Part shown: piece by piece, positions 17,105 to 25,128 of the stretch
How positions within the stretch are numbered: the stretch's first letter is position 1
Layout of the letters: each line of letters begins with the position of its first letter
DNA from: Bacillus sp. JCM 19041
GTDB lineage: Bacteria > Bacillota > Bacilli > Bacillales > Bacillaceae_D
Assembly: GCA_001310375.1 (NCBI GenBank)
Contig: BAXC01000039.1
Coordinates: 1 to 39,321, forward strand
DNA length: 39,321 bases
Reading direction: 5' to 3'
Notes under the pieces: model-generated
Told to the model about the DNA's origin: nothing
The model's database searches: none
The model's input: the letters and a program-made list of their open reading frames with translations, nothing else
Program-made: the position numbers and the translations under genes

Positions 17105-17802
17105 TTTTTCGTGAATGATCTTTGAACTGTTCTTGTTTACTATGACTATGTTTAATCGTCTCTTTTTGTTCTTTTGTATAGCCGGTGGAAGTGTTATCAT
17201 CTTCATTAGGATTAGCATGATTATCCATTTCTCTACGGTCTTTATCACGGTTTTTCATGGTTTCTTCTTGGGCATTGGTATGGGACCGATTGTCATCTTC
17301 ATCCTGTTTGTCGTCATTGTTTGATTTCAAGAAATCGGACCTTTCGCCATGTTTAATCAGATCAAAGATTGCACGACCATTTGTTGGTTGGCCATCGGGC
17401 AAATAGACGGGAATAATATCAAAGAGCATGAAATAGAAAATATAAAACATAAAGGTGCTCCAAAACATATTGTCAGGTAAGATGCTTGCGGCAAGCATCG
17501 AATTGACGGCAACGGCCACCAGCCGCAAGAAAGAATGGGAGATGCGTAAATAACCCCGTGCCAAAATCGTTTTTCAGGATTTAAGTCCTCATATTCCATC
17601 CAACTAAACATAAAGAAATAACGCCGCACTTCGATTGTCCGTGTGGCAAGTAACTTTGGTCCACTACCAACAATCAGTTTTTTATTTTTGGCACCAAGTA
17701 TCATGGAAGTGAAATAATAACCAGATTCGCGAATGACTGTCGCTAGTGGAAGGATGATAAGGCTGACATGAATAATTGTAATAAATCTAAAAGTCCAAAC
17801 AC
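17094..17802 (-). CDS. M50-like membrane protein lacking the HExxH histidines, frameshifted
   Basis: Joined across two one-base losses (near 17760 and 17540), the gene reads from GTG 17802 (SD AGAGGAG): MFGLLDLLQLFMSA, a helix IILPLATVIRESGYYFTSM, GAKNKKLIVGSGPKLLATR, RYFFMFSWMEYEDLNPEKRF, a second hydrophobic region, then FDIIPVYLPDGQPTNGRAIF and a 75-residue very hydrophilic tail rich in Asp, Asn and Lys. The layout matches site-2-protease-like M50 proteins, including the later P-DG metal-ligand region. However, the position of HExxH reads RESGY (17714-17734): both zinc histidines are replaced. It is either an inactive homologue or a different function on the same fold. Confidence 0.6.
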
Positions 17803-17991
17803 GAAGTTATGCTCCTCTTTAAGTTAGTCACAACATTAACATACCCGTAGTAAAGAAAGTGAAAACGTCGCCAGAAAAAGTTTGTTTTGCCTCTATGATT
17901 AAACACCTGATTCACGTATTCTATAAAAGAGACAAGTTACATGCATTATGGGAACGATTTCAGTCACAATATAGGGAGAGAAGGGGTAAAT

Positions 17992-19215
17992 GTGAGTGAA
18001 TCACAAATTAAGGGGAAGAAACGTCTAGGACTCGCTTTATTGTTAGGGCTCCTCGCTGCTTTCGGGCCATTAACAATTGATATGTACTTACCGAGTTTTC
18101 CTGACATTGCAAAAGACTTAGAGACAACACCATCTCTAGTGCAACTAAGTTTGACAGCTTGTTTGCTGGGTCTTGGTTTTGGTCAGATTGTTGTAGGTCC
18201 GTTAAGTGATGCGAATGGACGTAAAAGACCATTACTTATATCCATTTGTTTGTATGTAGCTGCTTCGTTTGCTTGCGCGCTAGCGCCAAATATCGGCACG
18301 CTAATTGTGGCAAGATTTATGCAAGGTTTTACTGCGGCTGCAGGAATCGTTATTTCACGTGCGGTTGTGCGTGATTTATTTAACGGGCGTGAGCTAACAA
18401 AGTTCTTTTCGCTATTAATGTTAATTAATGGGTTAGCACCAATTCTTGCTCCAGTCTTTGGCGGAGGGATTCTACTTGTACCTGGTGCAAATTGGAATTG
18501 GATTTTTATTGTCCTTACCGTGCTTGGAGCTGTGATGGCAGTTGTCGTATTTAGTAAACTAGCTGAAACATTACCGCCAGAAAAGAGAACGCCGAGTACA
18601 CTGGCTCATACACTCAACACTTTTAAAGATTTATTAAAAGATCGTGTGTTTATGGGATTTGCATTAACACAAGGTTTGATGATGGGTGGAATATTTGCTT
18701 ATGTTTCAGGCACTCCATTTGTATATCAAGGGATATACGGAGTTAGTCCACAGGCTTTTAGTATTTTATTTGGTGTAAATGGATTAGGTATTATTGTTGG
18801 CACACATCTAGTAGGTAGGTATGCGGGTATTATACCAGAGCGAGTATTTTTAAAGGTCGGACTAATAACAGCCGTAGTCGCCAGCAGTGTACTCCTTGTT
18901 ATGACAATAGTACAAGGTCCACTCTTTTCGATTGTTATTCCAGTGTTCTTATTTGTTTCAATGATTGGGATGGTTGGCACAACTTCTTTTTCATTAGCGA
19001 TGGAAACACAGGGAAACCGTGCGGGAAGTGCCTCGGCGTTGCTTGGATTACTGCCGTTTGTCATAGGTGCAGCGACCGCCCCTCTTGTTGGCGTCGCTGG
19101 TGAAGAGACTGCTGTTCCTATGGGGTTAATTATGTTCTTATCAAGCGGTGCGTCATTAATGGCATTTCTTTTGCTTGCCAAAGGTGGAAAAGTGAAGACT
19201 GAACAGGAGTTATAG
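17992..19215 (+). CDS. Bcr/CflA family multidrug efflux MFS transporter
   Basis: About 407 aa, 12 transmembrane helices, proton-driven drug/H+ antiporter (bicyclomycin/chloramphenicol group). Diagnostic segments: FGPLTIDMYLPSFPDIAKDL at the N-terminus, LSLTACLLGLGFGQIVVGPL and SDANGRKRPLL (MFS motif A between helices 2 and 3), and QGFTAAAGIVISRAVVRDLF. A frame upstream begins at 17941, but GTG 17992 with GAAGGGG is the better start and gives the usual N-terminal length. It stands alone between the M50-like gene and maa. Confidence 0.9.
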   Translation: MSESQIKGKKRLGLALLLGLLAAFGPLTIDMYLPSFPDIAKDLETTPSLVQLSLTACLLGLGFGQIVVGPLSDANGRKRPLLISICLYVAASFACALAPNIGTLIVARFMQGFTAAAGIVISRAVVRDLFNGRELTKFFSLLMLINGLAPILAPVFGGGILLVPGANWNWIFIVLTVLGAVMAVVVFSKLAETLPPEKRTPSTLAHTLNTFKDLLKDRVFMGFALTQGLMMGGIFAYVSGTPFVYQGIYGVSPQAFSILFGVNGLGIIVGTHLVGRYAGIIPERVFLKVGLITAVVASSVLLVMTIVQGPLFSIVIPVFLFVSMIGMVGTTSFSLAMETQGNRAGSASALLGLLPFVIGAATAPLVGVAGEETAVPMGLIMFLSSGASLMAFLLLAKGGKVKTEQEL

Positions 19216-19418
19216 TATTTTAAAAAAGATGGATGAACTAGATGAACTAAATCAAACATCTAGTGGCATCAAGTTGGCGAATTGATCCTTCGTGCAAAAG
19301 TGGAGGGATCATTCTCCAATAGTTGAAACAATGATTTAATGCTACTGGAAATGTAAAACAAATAGGTTATTAAAACGAAAAAAGAATGGAACAGACAGCT
19401 TTGGAGGATGAATGAGTT

Positions 19419-20024
19419 ATGACAGAAAAAGAAAAGATGCTTCGGGGCGATTTATACCATCCAGAAGATGAGACGCTTATAGAGGAGCGTCATTATGCGC
19501 GGAGTATGATGTTTGAATACAATCACACTGGTGTCGAAGAAGATGTGCGCCGAAAAGAGATTTTATCTCGTTTACTTGGATCCTCAACTAAGAATAAATC
19601 AATTGAACCACCATTTTTCTGTGATTATGGCTATAATATACAAGTTGGTGATAACTTTTTTGCTAATTTTAATTTAACTGTTCTTGATTGTGGAAAAGTG
19701 AATATCGGGGACAATGTTTTTATTGGACCAAATGTAAGTTTATACACCCCTATTCATCCTTTACATCCACAAGTGAGAAACACGTATTATGAGTATGCAC
19801 AACCAATTACAATCGGCGATAACGTATGGCTTGGAGGAAGTGTAACTGTAAATGGCGGGGTAACAATTGGAGACAATACAGTTATTGGGTCTGGTAGTGT
19901 TGTGACAAAAGACATTCCTGCAAATGTATTTGCAGCTGGTAATCCATGTCGGATCGTCCGTCCTATTACAGAAGCTGATTTACATAAAGAAGAGGAAATG
20001 CTGGCCCGCGCGCAAAAGCAATAA
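19419..20024 (+). CDS. maa: Maltose O-acetyltransferase (hexapeptide repeat)
   Basis: 201-aa left-handed beta-helix acetyltransferase using acetyl-CoA on sugars. It has the N-terminal Mac domain (MTEKEKMLRGDLYHPEDETL, HYARSMMFEYNHT), PPFFCDYGYNIQVGDNFFAN, the catalytic loop PIHPLHPQVR with the active-site His, and hexapeptide coils IGDNVWLGGSVTVNGGVTIG and GSGSVVTKDIPANVFAAGNP. All family landmarks are intact. SD GGAGG is upstream and a hairpin follows. About 200 nt before it contain no gene. Confidence 0.93.
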   Translation: MTEKEKMLRGDLYHPEDETLIEERHYARSMMFEYNHTGVEEDVRRKEILSRLLGSSTKNKSIEPPFFCDYGYNIQVGDNFFANFNLTVLDCGKVNIGDNVFIGPNVSLYTPIHPLHPQVRNTYYEYAQPITIGDNVWLGGSVTVNGGVTIGDNTVIGSGSVVTKDIPANVFAAGNPCRIVRPITEADLHKEEEMLARAQKQ

Positions 20025-20034
20025 CGTAAAAATG

Positions 20035-20056
20035 AGACGGGTACTTTCACCCGTCT
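20035..20056. terminator. Hairpin after maa
   Basis: AGACGGGT (20035-20042) pairs with ACCCGTCT (20049-20056) around a 6-nt loop, 11 nt past the maa stop. The T-run is poor, so termination may be weak. It also lies beyond the stop of the minus-strand 42-aa gene. Confidence 0.6.
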
Positions 20057-20083
20057 TATGTTAATTGTTGATTCAATTAGTAG

Positions 20084-20212
20084 TTAGTTTTCATAATTCT
20101 TTTTAGAAATATCTCGCAAAAATAGCTTTTCTACAGGTGTCAATTCTCGGTTCAGCTTTTCTTCTAAATCCTTCTTTAAGGATATAAACAATTCCGCTGG
20201 ATTATCAAGCAT
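20084..20212 (-). CDS. Small 42-aa protein
   Basis: A short minus-strand gene: GAGGG lies 6 nt before the ATG at 20212, and the product begins MLDNPAELFISLKKDLEEKL and ends LTPVEKLFLRDISKKNYEN. It is a charged, mostly helical protein with an amphipathic first helix and no Cys or transmembrane segment. The good SD, sensible codon use and the hairpin after its stop support it. I do not recognise the family; a small regulatory or degradation-adaptor type protein is possible. Confidence 0.55.
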   Translation of the reverse strand: MLDNPAELFISLKKDLEEKLNRELTPVEKLFLRDISKKNYEN

Positions 20213-20314
20213 AGATGACCCTCATTTCCATTAAAGCGATGCTGTGTACCTGTTCTTATCTTAACAGATTGCTATAATAATAGAAAGCTTTTAATGCGCT
20301 TCTTTATACACACT

Positions 20315-20354
20315 GCAAATAGCAATTTGCGAATATAAGGATATACTGTATTAT
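20315..20354 (+). promoter_or_regulatory. Probable promoter of the rlmA-like gene with a short inverted repeat
   Basis: TTGCGA (20327-20332), 16 nt, TATTAT (20349-20354). GCAAAT and ATTTGC arms (20315-20330) abut the -35. A further near-palindrome, CTAAGTAAT-TG-ATTACCTAG (20361-20380), lies in the leader. Confidence 0.4.
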
Positions 20355-20409
20355 TGAACGCTAAGTAATTGATTACCTAGAGAGTAAGACTAAATAGAGG
20401 TGTTAAGAA

Positions 20410-21267
20410 GTGTCAAAAAATAAAAGAGAAAAAGCGGCAGATCTTGCAGCCGATTTGAAAATGATTTTCCAATGTCCTCATTGTGGAGCTTCTGTCGATA
20501 TAGCGCGAGGGGCAAGTATGATTTGTGAAAATCGTCATACATTCGATTTTGCAAAACAAGGATATATAAATTTATTAACAAGCCCGATGACTAGCCATTA
20601 TGATGCAGAATTATTTGATGCTAGGCAAAAGATTATTATGGAAAGTAATCTATTCGATTCCTTGCATGAAGAATTATTACCCATTTTTAAATATCAACAG
20701 GGCATCTTGTTGGATGTTGGCTGCGGCGAAGGCTCTCATTTAGAGAGATTGATGCAACAATGTCCAAACTTAGATGGTGTTGGTCTCGACATTGCAAAAG
20801 AAGGAATACTAAAAGCGGCAAAATCATACGTTGATTCTTTATGGATTGTGGGCGACCTAGCAAAGTCACCGTTTACAGAACAAGCAGTAGATGTGATCTT
20901 GGCTATTTTGTCTCCATCCAATTACAAGGAGTTTAAACGAATACTTAAACCCCAAGGAACTGTCGTAAAGGTTGTTCCACATGAAAACTATTTAAAAGAA
21001 TTGCGGTCGTACTTTTTTTCAGGTGAGAATAAACAATCCTATTCCAATGAACAAACAGTTGCGCTATTTAAAGAACATTTCAGTGATGTTGAAACGACTC
21101 GGGTGACATATACGAAACAGCTTAGCCAAGAAGAGTTGCCTTTCCTTGCACAGATGACGCCACTTGGATGGTCATCGGACAAGGATAAGCGAAAAGCATT
21201 TCTTCAGCAGGATTCGCTGGAAGTTACGATTGATCTTGAAATATTAATAGGGAAAAAACCTTTTTAA
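20410..21267 (+). CDS. rlmA: RlmA-type 23S rRNA (guanine-N1-)-methyltransferase
   Basis: 285 aa. The N-terminal zinc finger is CPHCGASVDIA...C...RHTFD (Cys22, Cys25, Cys39, His43), followed by the family signature FDFAKQGYINLL. The Rossmann domain has LLDVGCGEGSHLERL (motif I), VGLDIAKEGI, and VDVILAILSPSNYKEFKRIL followed by LKPQGTVVKVVPHENYLKEL. In Gram-positives this family methylates a guanine in hairpin 35 of 23S rRNA, and members can confer tylosin/macrolide tolerance. Start GTG 20410 behind AGAGGTG. Confidence 0.85.
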   Translation: MSKNKREKAADLAADLKMIFQCPHCGASVDIARGASMICENRHTFDFAKQGYINLLTSPMTSHYDAELFDARQKIIMESNLFDSLHEELLPIFKYQQGILLDVGCGEGSHLERLMQQCPNLDGVGLDIAKEGILKAAKSYVDSLWIVGDLAKSPFTEQAVDVILAILSPSNYKEFKRILKPQGTVVKVVPHENYLKELRSYFFSGENKQSYSNEQTVALFKEHFSDVETTRVTYTKQLSQEELPFLAQMTPLGWSSDKDKRKAFLQQDSLEVTIDLEILIGKKPF

Positions 21268-21370
21268 CACGTATTCAATAACTATCAGTTCGAATACAAT
21301 TTTTAAAAACGCATGCTGGGCGTAAATGATTCGTCTAACGCCCCGTGCTGCGGAATTTAAGATTTATTAT

Positions 21371-21459
21371 CTTGCATTGCAAGGTAATGGGTGCTATTCT
21401 ATCTGCAGAACCTTGCATAACAAGGTAAAGAAACGATGGTTAATACCTTGTTTAACAAG
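21371..21459 (+). promoter_or_regulatory. Promoter with three tandem 13-bp palindromes (PadR gene 2)
   Basis: CTTGCATTGCAAG (21371-21383), CTTGCATAACAAG (21412-21424) and CTTGTTTAACAAG (21447-21459) share the form CTTG-N5-CAAG. The first overlaps the -35 of a sigma-A promoter, TTGCAT (21372-21377), 17 nt, TATTCT (21395-21400); the other two lie in the leader. Starts are 41 and 35 bp apart. They are very probably operators for the PadR protein encoded 43 bp downstream. Confidence 0.75.
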
Positions 21460-21501
21460 ACATAAGATTGTACCGCTGTTAGCGGAAAGGCAGGAAGACG
21501 T

Positions 21502-21819
21502 ATGGCGAATTCACAAATGCTTAAAGGAATTATTGATGGTTGTATTTTGCAAATCATTAATATGAAGGAAGTGTATGGTTATGAACTAGCGCAGTCTTTA
21601 GAATCATATGGCTTTGAAGAATTAAGTGAAGGAACGATTTACCCATTATTATTGCGTATGAGTAAAGAAGAACTTGTTTCATCAACGTTAAAGAAGTCTA
21701 CAGCCGGTCCAAAAAGAAAGTATTATCGTCTAACTGATAAAGGTAGAGAAGAGTTAGAACGATTTAAGGCAGATTGGCAAAGGCTCGACCAAAGTGTGAA
21801 TCGACTATTACTGGATTAA
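21502..21819 (+). CDS. PadR family transcriptional regulator
   Basis: 105-aa PadR winged helix: KGIIDGCILQIINMKEVYGY, LSEGTIYPLLLRMSKEELVS (recognition helix), KKSTAGPKRKYYRLTDKGRE (wing) and a short dimerisation helix. SD AGGAAG. It is followed after 19 nt by an intact HAAS-domain membrane protein. Three tandem palindromes upstream imply autorepression. In this regulator/membrane-partner arrangement the PadR usually responds to membrane-active compounds and the partner acts as sensor or permease. Confidence 0.92.
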   Translation: MANSQMLKGIIDGCILQIINMKEVYGYELAQSLESYGFEELSEGTIYPLLLRMSKEELVSSTLKKSTAGPKRKYYRLTDKGREELERFKADWQRLDQSVNRLLLD

Positions 21820-21838
21820 TAGGGGGGACAACAAGAAA

Positions 21839-22600
21839 ATGTCATTGTCTAAGGAAAGTTTGGAGTTTATAGAGGATTTACGAGCGTATTTATTTGCAAG
21901 CGGTAAAAAGAAGGCAGAATCAGAGGAAATCATCGAAGAGCTTGAAATGCATTTACAAGAAGCGGAAAAAGCAGGGAAGTCGATTAAGCAAGTTGTTGGA
22001 GACTCTCCAAAAGAATATATGCAAAGCATTTCAGAGCAATTGGAACAAGATAAACGAAATTGGATAGTATTTATCCCCTTAATAATTATGGGAGGGTTTT
22101 CGTTTACGATTGTAAAGGACTTGTTTGCAGGTTTCTTATCGTATTCGTTACTAGAAGTTGTTGGTTATGTAGGTATTGTGTTGCTAACGCTTTTATTAAT
22201 AACGAAGGCAGTGAAGAAGTGGGGGGCACGTGCAGAAAGTGGGCGGAAGCAAGTCATCGGGGTTGGTGCGGCAACTGTGATTCCTCTCTTTTTATTTATA
22301 GGGCTTATTTTTGCTGATCGTGCGATTCACACCCCAATGATTCATTTTGGACCTATGGGAATGTGGATTATGGGAATTGGTATACTTTTATTTGTAGTTG
22401 GCGTCTCTATTTGGGCAAAGACGTGGGCATTGCCCATCCTTCTAGCACTAGTTACATTGCCTGAATTTCTTTTGAGACAAACTTCTTTACCAGAAGAAGC
22501 TCAACTGCTTACAAGCACTTTCATTATGTTGGCTGGCGTGTTGCTATATTTGTTTATTATTAATAGAAACGAGAGAAAAACAGAGATAAAAGAACATTAA
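21839..22600 (+). CDS. HAAS-domain (DUF1700/DUF1129-like) membrane protein
   Basis: 253 aa. Residues 1-70 form the helical HAAS signalling domain (FIEDLRAYLFASGKKKAESE, IIEELEMHLQEAEKAGKS, VVGDSPKEYMQSISEQL). Then come about six transmembrane helices starting IVFIPLIIMGGFSFTIV and ending STFIMLAGVLLYLFIINR. These proteins are encoded with PadR regulators in Firmicutes; they may inhibit the regulator or act as transporters. It is probably in one operon with the PadR gene and ends at a strong terminator. Confidence 0.82.
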   Translation: MSLSKESLEFIEDLRAYLFASGKKKAESEEIIEELEMHLQEAEKAGKSIKQVVGDSPKEYMQSISEQLEQDKRNWIVFIPLIIMGGFSFTIVKDLFAGFLSYSLLEVVGYVGIVLLTLLLITKAVKKWGARAESGRKQVIGVGAATVIPLFLFIGLIFADRAIHTPMIHFGPMGMWIMGIGILLFVVGVSIWAKTWALPILLALVTLPEFLLRQTSLPEEAQLLTSTFIMLAGVLLYLFIINRNERKTEIKEH

Positions 22601-22645
22601 AAAGAAGACGACGAGAGGTTAAATAAACTTCTTGTCGTCTTCTTT
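22601..22645. terminator. Bidirectional terminator between convergent genes
   Basis: AAAGAAGACGAC (22601-22612) pairs with GTCGTCTTCTTT (22634-22645), and the stem extends 3 more pairs. The stop codon of the Nudix gene lies in the loop. Confidence 0.85.
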
Positions 22646-23074
22646 ATAATAAGGAGTAATATAATCCCGGTATTCATCCAGTAATGCATCGGGAAGTATG
22701 TTAAAAAAACGGAGCTCTATTGATTCATCTTGATTGGCTTCCAATGTACCAGTAAACTCGTTCGTTTGATAGACAGCTGTGACGGAATAAATTTCATCCC
22801 CGTTTTCAAATGTAAAGTGATACTCTTCTCCTGAAAAAAGACCAAGCAATGTTAAAGCACCAAGGTCAAGTCCTGTTTCTTCCTTTACCTCGCGACGAGC
22901 AGTCTCTTCCATACTTTCCCCAAGTTCCATTAATCCGCCAGGAAGTCCCCACCCACCGTCTCGTCGATGCTGCAAAAGGAGTTCGTTTTTATTGTTAATA
23001 ATCAGGACAACAGCTCCTGGGAGTATAAGTGGTGTGGTGCCAACTTGTTTTCTCAATGAATGTACATAGTCCAA
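22619..23074 (-). CDS. Nudix hydrolase
   Basis: 151-aa Nudix pyrophosphohydrolase. The Nudix box is complete: GGLMELGESMEETARREVKE then ETG (about residues 45-68), giving the G-x5-E-x7-RE-x-x-EE-x-G metal site. The N-terminus (HSLRKQVGTTPLILPGAVVL) and the EYHFTFENGDEIYSVTAVYQ strand match the common Bacillus ADP-ribose/NTP group with unknown in vivo substrate. The start is TTG 23074, with AAGGAG 9 nt upstream. Confidence 0.9.
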   Translation of the reverse strand: MDYVHSLRKQVGTTPLILPGAVVLIINNKNELLLQHRRDGGWGLPGGLMELGESMEETARREVKEETGLDLGALTLLGLFSGEEYHFTFENGDEIYSVTAVYQTNEFTGTLEANQDESIELRFFNILPDALLDEYRDYITPYYKEDDKKFI

Positions 23075-23155
23075 TGCGAAAAACTCCTTTCATTATTCTT
23101 TTGTATAAGTTCGTTAGCTGATAAAAAAACCCTTCTCTTTTGTTTAAGTAAGTAG

Positions 23156-23478
23156 ATGACGTGTCATGTAATGATGAAAAAAATGGAAGGAGCGGTTGCT
23201 TTGATTATTCACCGATTACATGTGAGAGTGGAAGCCCATCTCGACTCGTTCAAACAATGATTCTAAATGGCGATGTGCAAAAAATGGAGAATCAATCTGA
23301 TCTACGTACGATTCGGCTAAAGCTAACGAAGAAAGGCATGGAGATTGAAGTGAAAGTAAGGCAAGTTGAAAGCATGCTCTATCAATCTCTTGACAAACTT
23401 TATTCTGAAGAAGAATTAAAGGTATTAAATCAGTTATTGCGAACGTATATAAAAGATTCGCCATTCGTTGATACCTAA
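23156..23478 (+). pseudogene. MarR family regulator with an internal deletion
   Basis: One frame from 23156 reads MEGAVALIIHRLHVRVEAHL, the first dimerisation helix of a MarR repressor, and stops soon after. A second frame supplies SRLVQTMILNGDVQKMENQS then LRTIRLKLTKKG, the end of the recognition helix and the wing, and the C-terminal dimerisation helices (VESMLYQSLDKLYSEEEL). The part between, about 40 residues holding helices 2-4, is missing, and the frames do not match. This is a real deletion, not a one-base error. The GNAT that follows may have been its target. Confidence 0.65.
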
Positions 23479-23507
23479 AAAAAGAGAGGGTTTTTGAGGA
23501 GGAAAAG

Positions 23508-24005
23508 ATGAACATTCGGCAAGCAGCCAAAAAAGATGTACGAGGTATTGCTAAAGTCCACGTCGATAGCTGGCGAACAACGTATAAAGGTCTGATTGCC
23601 CAAAGCATGCTAGATCGTCTTACGTATGAAAAAAGAGAAGAGCTTTGGAGAAAAAACCTTGGCAGGAAAGAAAACATCCTGTATGTGGCAGAAGAAGATA
23701 GTGGGAACATTATTGGTTTTGCTGATGGTAGTGTCCGAACAGAGGAAAATAAAATAGGAGATCTAACTTCCATTTATTTGTTGCAAGAATGCCAAGGTCT
23801 GGGAGTTGGCAAGCAACTGTTAGAGAGAGTCTTTTCCGGCTTAAAAGAACAGAATTGCGAGTTCATCTATACGGAAGTGCTGGAAGGAAATAAATCAAGT
23901 ACATTTTATGAAGCGTGTGGAGGACAGTTAGAAGAAAGAAAGATAATTAAACTTGCAGGTGATGAACTAGGGTTACTCATCTATAAGTGGGATTCTCTTA
24001 AATAA
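23508..24005 (+). CDS. GNAT family N-acetyltransferase
   Basis: 165 aa. Features: IRQAAKKDVRGIAKVHVDSW, TYKGLIAQSMLDRLTYEKRE (typical of the YuaI/acetyltransferase group), IIGFADGS, LTSIYLLQECQGLGVGKQLL (motif A, Q-G-L-G-V-G) and a final EERKIIKLAGDELGLLIYKW. SD GAGGAGGA. Directly downstream of the MarR remnant, a common pairing of repressor and resistance-type acetyltransferase. Substrate unknown. Confidence 0.85.
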   Translation: MNIRQAAKKDVRGIAKVHVDSWRTTYKGLIAQSMLDRLTYEKREELWRKNLGRKENILYVAEEDSGNIIGFADGSVRTEENKIGDLTSIYLLQECQGLGVGKQLLERVFSGLKEQNCEFIYTEVLEGNKSSTFYEACGGQLEERKIIKLAGDELGLLIYKWDSLK

Positions 24006-24367
24006 CGAAAACGACGCCATGGAAGGTGATGTTCAGACCGTAGACAAAATACGTCTAAGAAGTATCTTTGGGTTAATTGGAGTCGGAGATCTCTTCATTC
24101 TCCAACTTAATGGACTAGACTATTGTCATTTACATTTTTATATTGTAAGGATTAGAAACTAGCGGACGGCATACACGTAGACTCCTGCTAGGCTCATCCG
24201 TCGCCCGCGGAAACGAGGGTAAAGCGGGAAAACTTGAAATAAGTAGGAGTTCCACAGGTGCTTTATTTGTGGTTTGTGCAGCTAAGAATGTCATAATCCT
24301 ATCTACACCTTGGACATTACATTAATGAAACAAGCAAGGGGAGAATCGCTTAAAAGGGGTAAAAATC
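24006..24367. other. Gene-free stretch with hairpins and a decayed repeat
   Basis: No ORF with an SD is present. A hairpin with arms TTGGAG and CTCCAA (about 24079-24110) follows the GNAT gene. A GC-rich block at 24161-24247 is a probable interspersed repeat (listed separately). The last 100 nt before the hydrolase gene hold no recognisable signal apart from its SD (GGGGA). Confidence 0.5.
24161..24247. repeat. Decayed Bacillaceae interspersed repeat
   Basis: The block contains AGCGGACGGCATACACGTAG, ACTCCTGC, GGCTCATCCGTCGCCCGCGG, AAACGAGGG and AAAGCGGGAAAA. These pieces resemble the abundant non-coding repeats of alkaliphilic Bacillaceae (parts such as GTAGACTCCTGC and GCCCGCGGAAA). The order is partly lost, so it looks like a degenerate copy. 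The base composition differs sharply from the AT-rich flanks. Confidence 0.5.
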
Positions 24368-25128
24368 ATGGCATCGACATCGTATCAAGATTTTTTTATT
24401 CATTCTTCTTCACAGGCTACACAATTTGCACGGATATATGGTGCCAAATTTTCGGGAATACCAACGGTTGTTCTTGATGCAGGCTTAAATGATGGCGCTG
24501 ATTCATGGGAACAAGCATTTATCAAACCACTGGCATCGTTTACACAAGTTGTTGTCTATGATCGAGCTGGTATAGGGAAAAGTAGCAAAACAGAGAGACC
24601 TAGAACAAGCGTAGAAATGGTTTCTGAACTGCATCACATCTTAAAACAGTTGCCTGTTGAGCCGCCCTTTGTTTTCGTTGGACATTCGATGGGGGCGCTA
24701 ACGGTAAGATTGTATGCTTCCTTGTATGAAGAGGAAACGGCAGGACTTGTGTTAATCGATGGAACAATGGAAGACTACCGCGAACGCTTTCTGTCTCTAA
24801 TGCCAAGTTCATTTCAACAAACGTATCGAAAACAATTTACGGCAGAATGCACCTATGAAGAGCTTGGGACGAGTATGCAGCAAGTGAAAGAATCTCGAAG
24901 AAAGTTGCAATTGCCACTCGCTGTCTTATCCGCTGGAAAGAAAGCCTATTATGATCAGAAAGCTCAACGACTATGGCATGAACTGCAAAAAGAGACAGGG
25001 GAAATATCGGACAACACTACTTTTATCGTTGCCAAAGAGAGTGCTCACTATATCCAACGGGATGAGCCAGAACTCGTTGTTAAAGCGATTAAAGCAATTG
25101 TGTTAGCAGGCGGTGGGTATAAATCGAA
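24368..25128 (+). CDS. Alpha/beta hydrolase
   Basis: About 252 aa. Oxyanion region VVLDAGLNDGADSWEQ, VVVYDRAGIGKS, the nucleophile elbow FVGHSMGALTVRLYA (Ser near residue 108), LIDGTMEDY and a C-terminal catalytic His in ESAHYIQRDEP. The open frame runs on to 25216, but residues after GGGYK are the start of a methyltransferase. Removing one C at 25125 creates TGA here and an overlapping ATG, as in a normal ATGA junction. So the long form is a spurious fusion. Substrate unknown; esterase or haloperoxidase-like group. Confidence 0.78.

Noticed and set aside
17860-17873. cre-like TGAAAACGTCGCCA before the MFS gene
   Set aside because: The second half does not fit the consensus (CGC where A/T is required), unlike the good site at 27700.
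19272-19315. GATCC/GGATC inverted repeat before maa as a riboswitch or T-box
   Set aside because: No T-box AGGGTGG-type element, no antiterminator and only a five-pair stem.
21319-21344. GGGCGT/ACGCCC hairpin after rlmA as a terminator
   Set aside because: Only six pairs, a 14-nt loop and no T-run; not enough to call.
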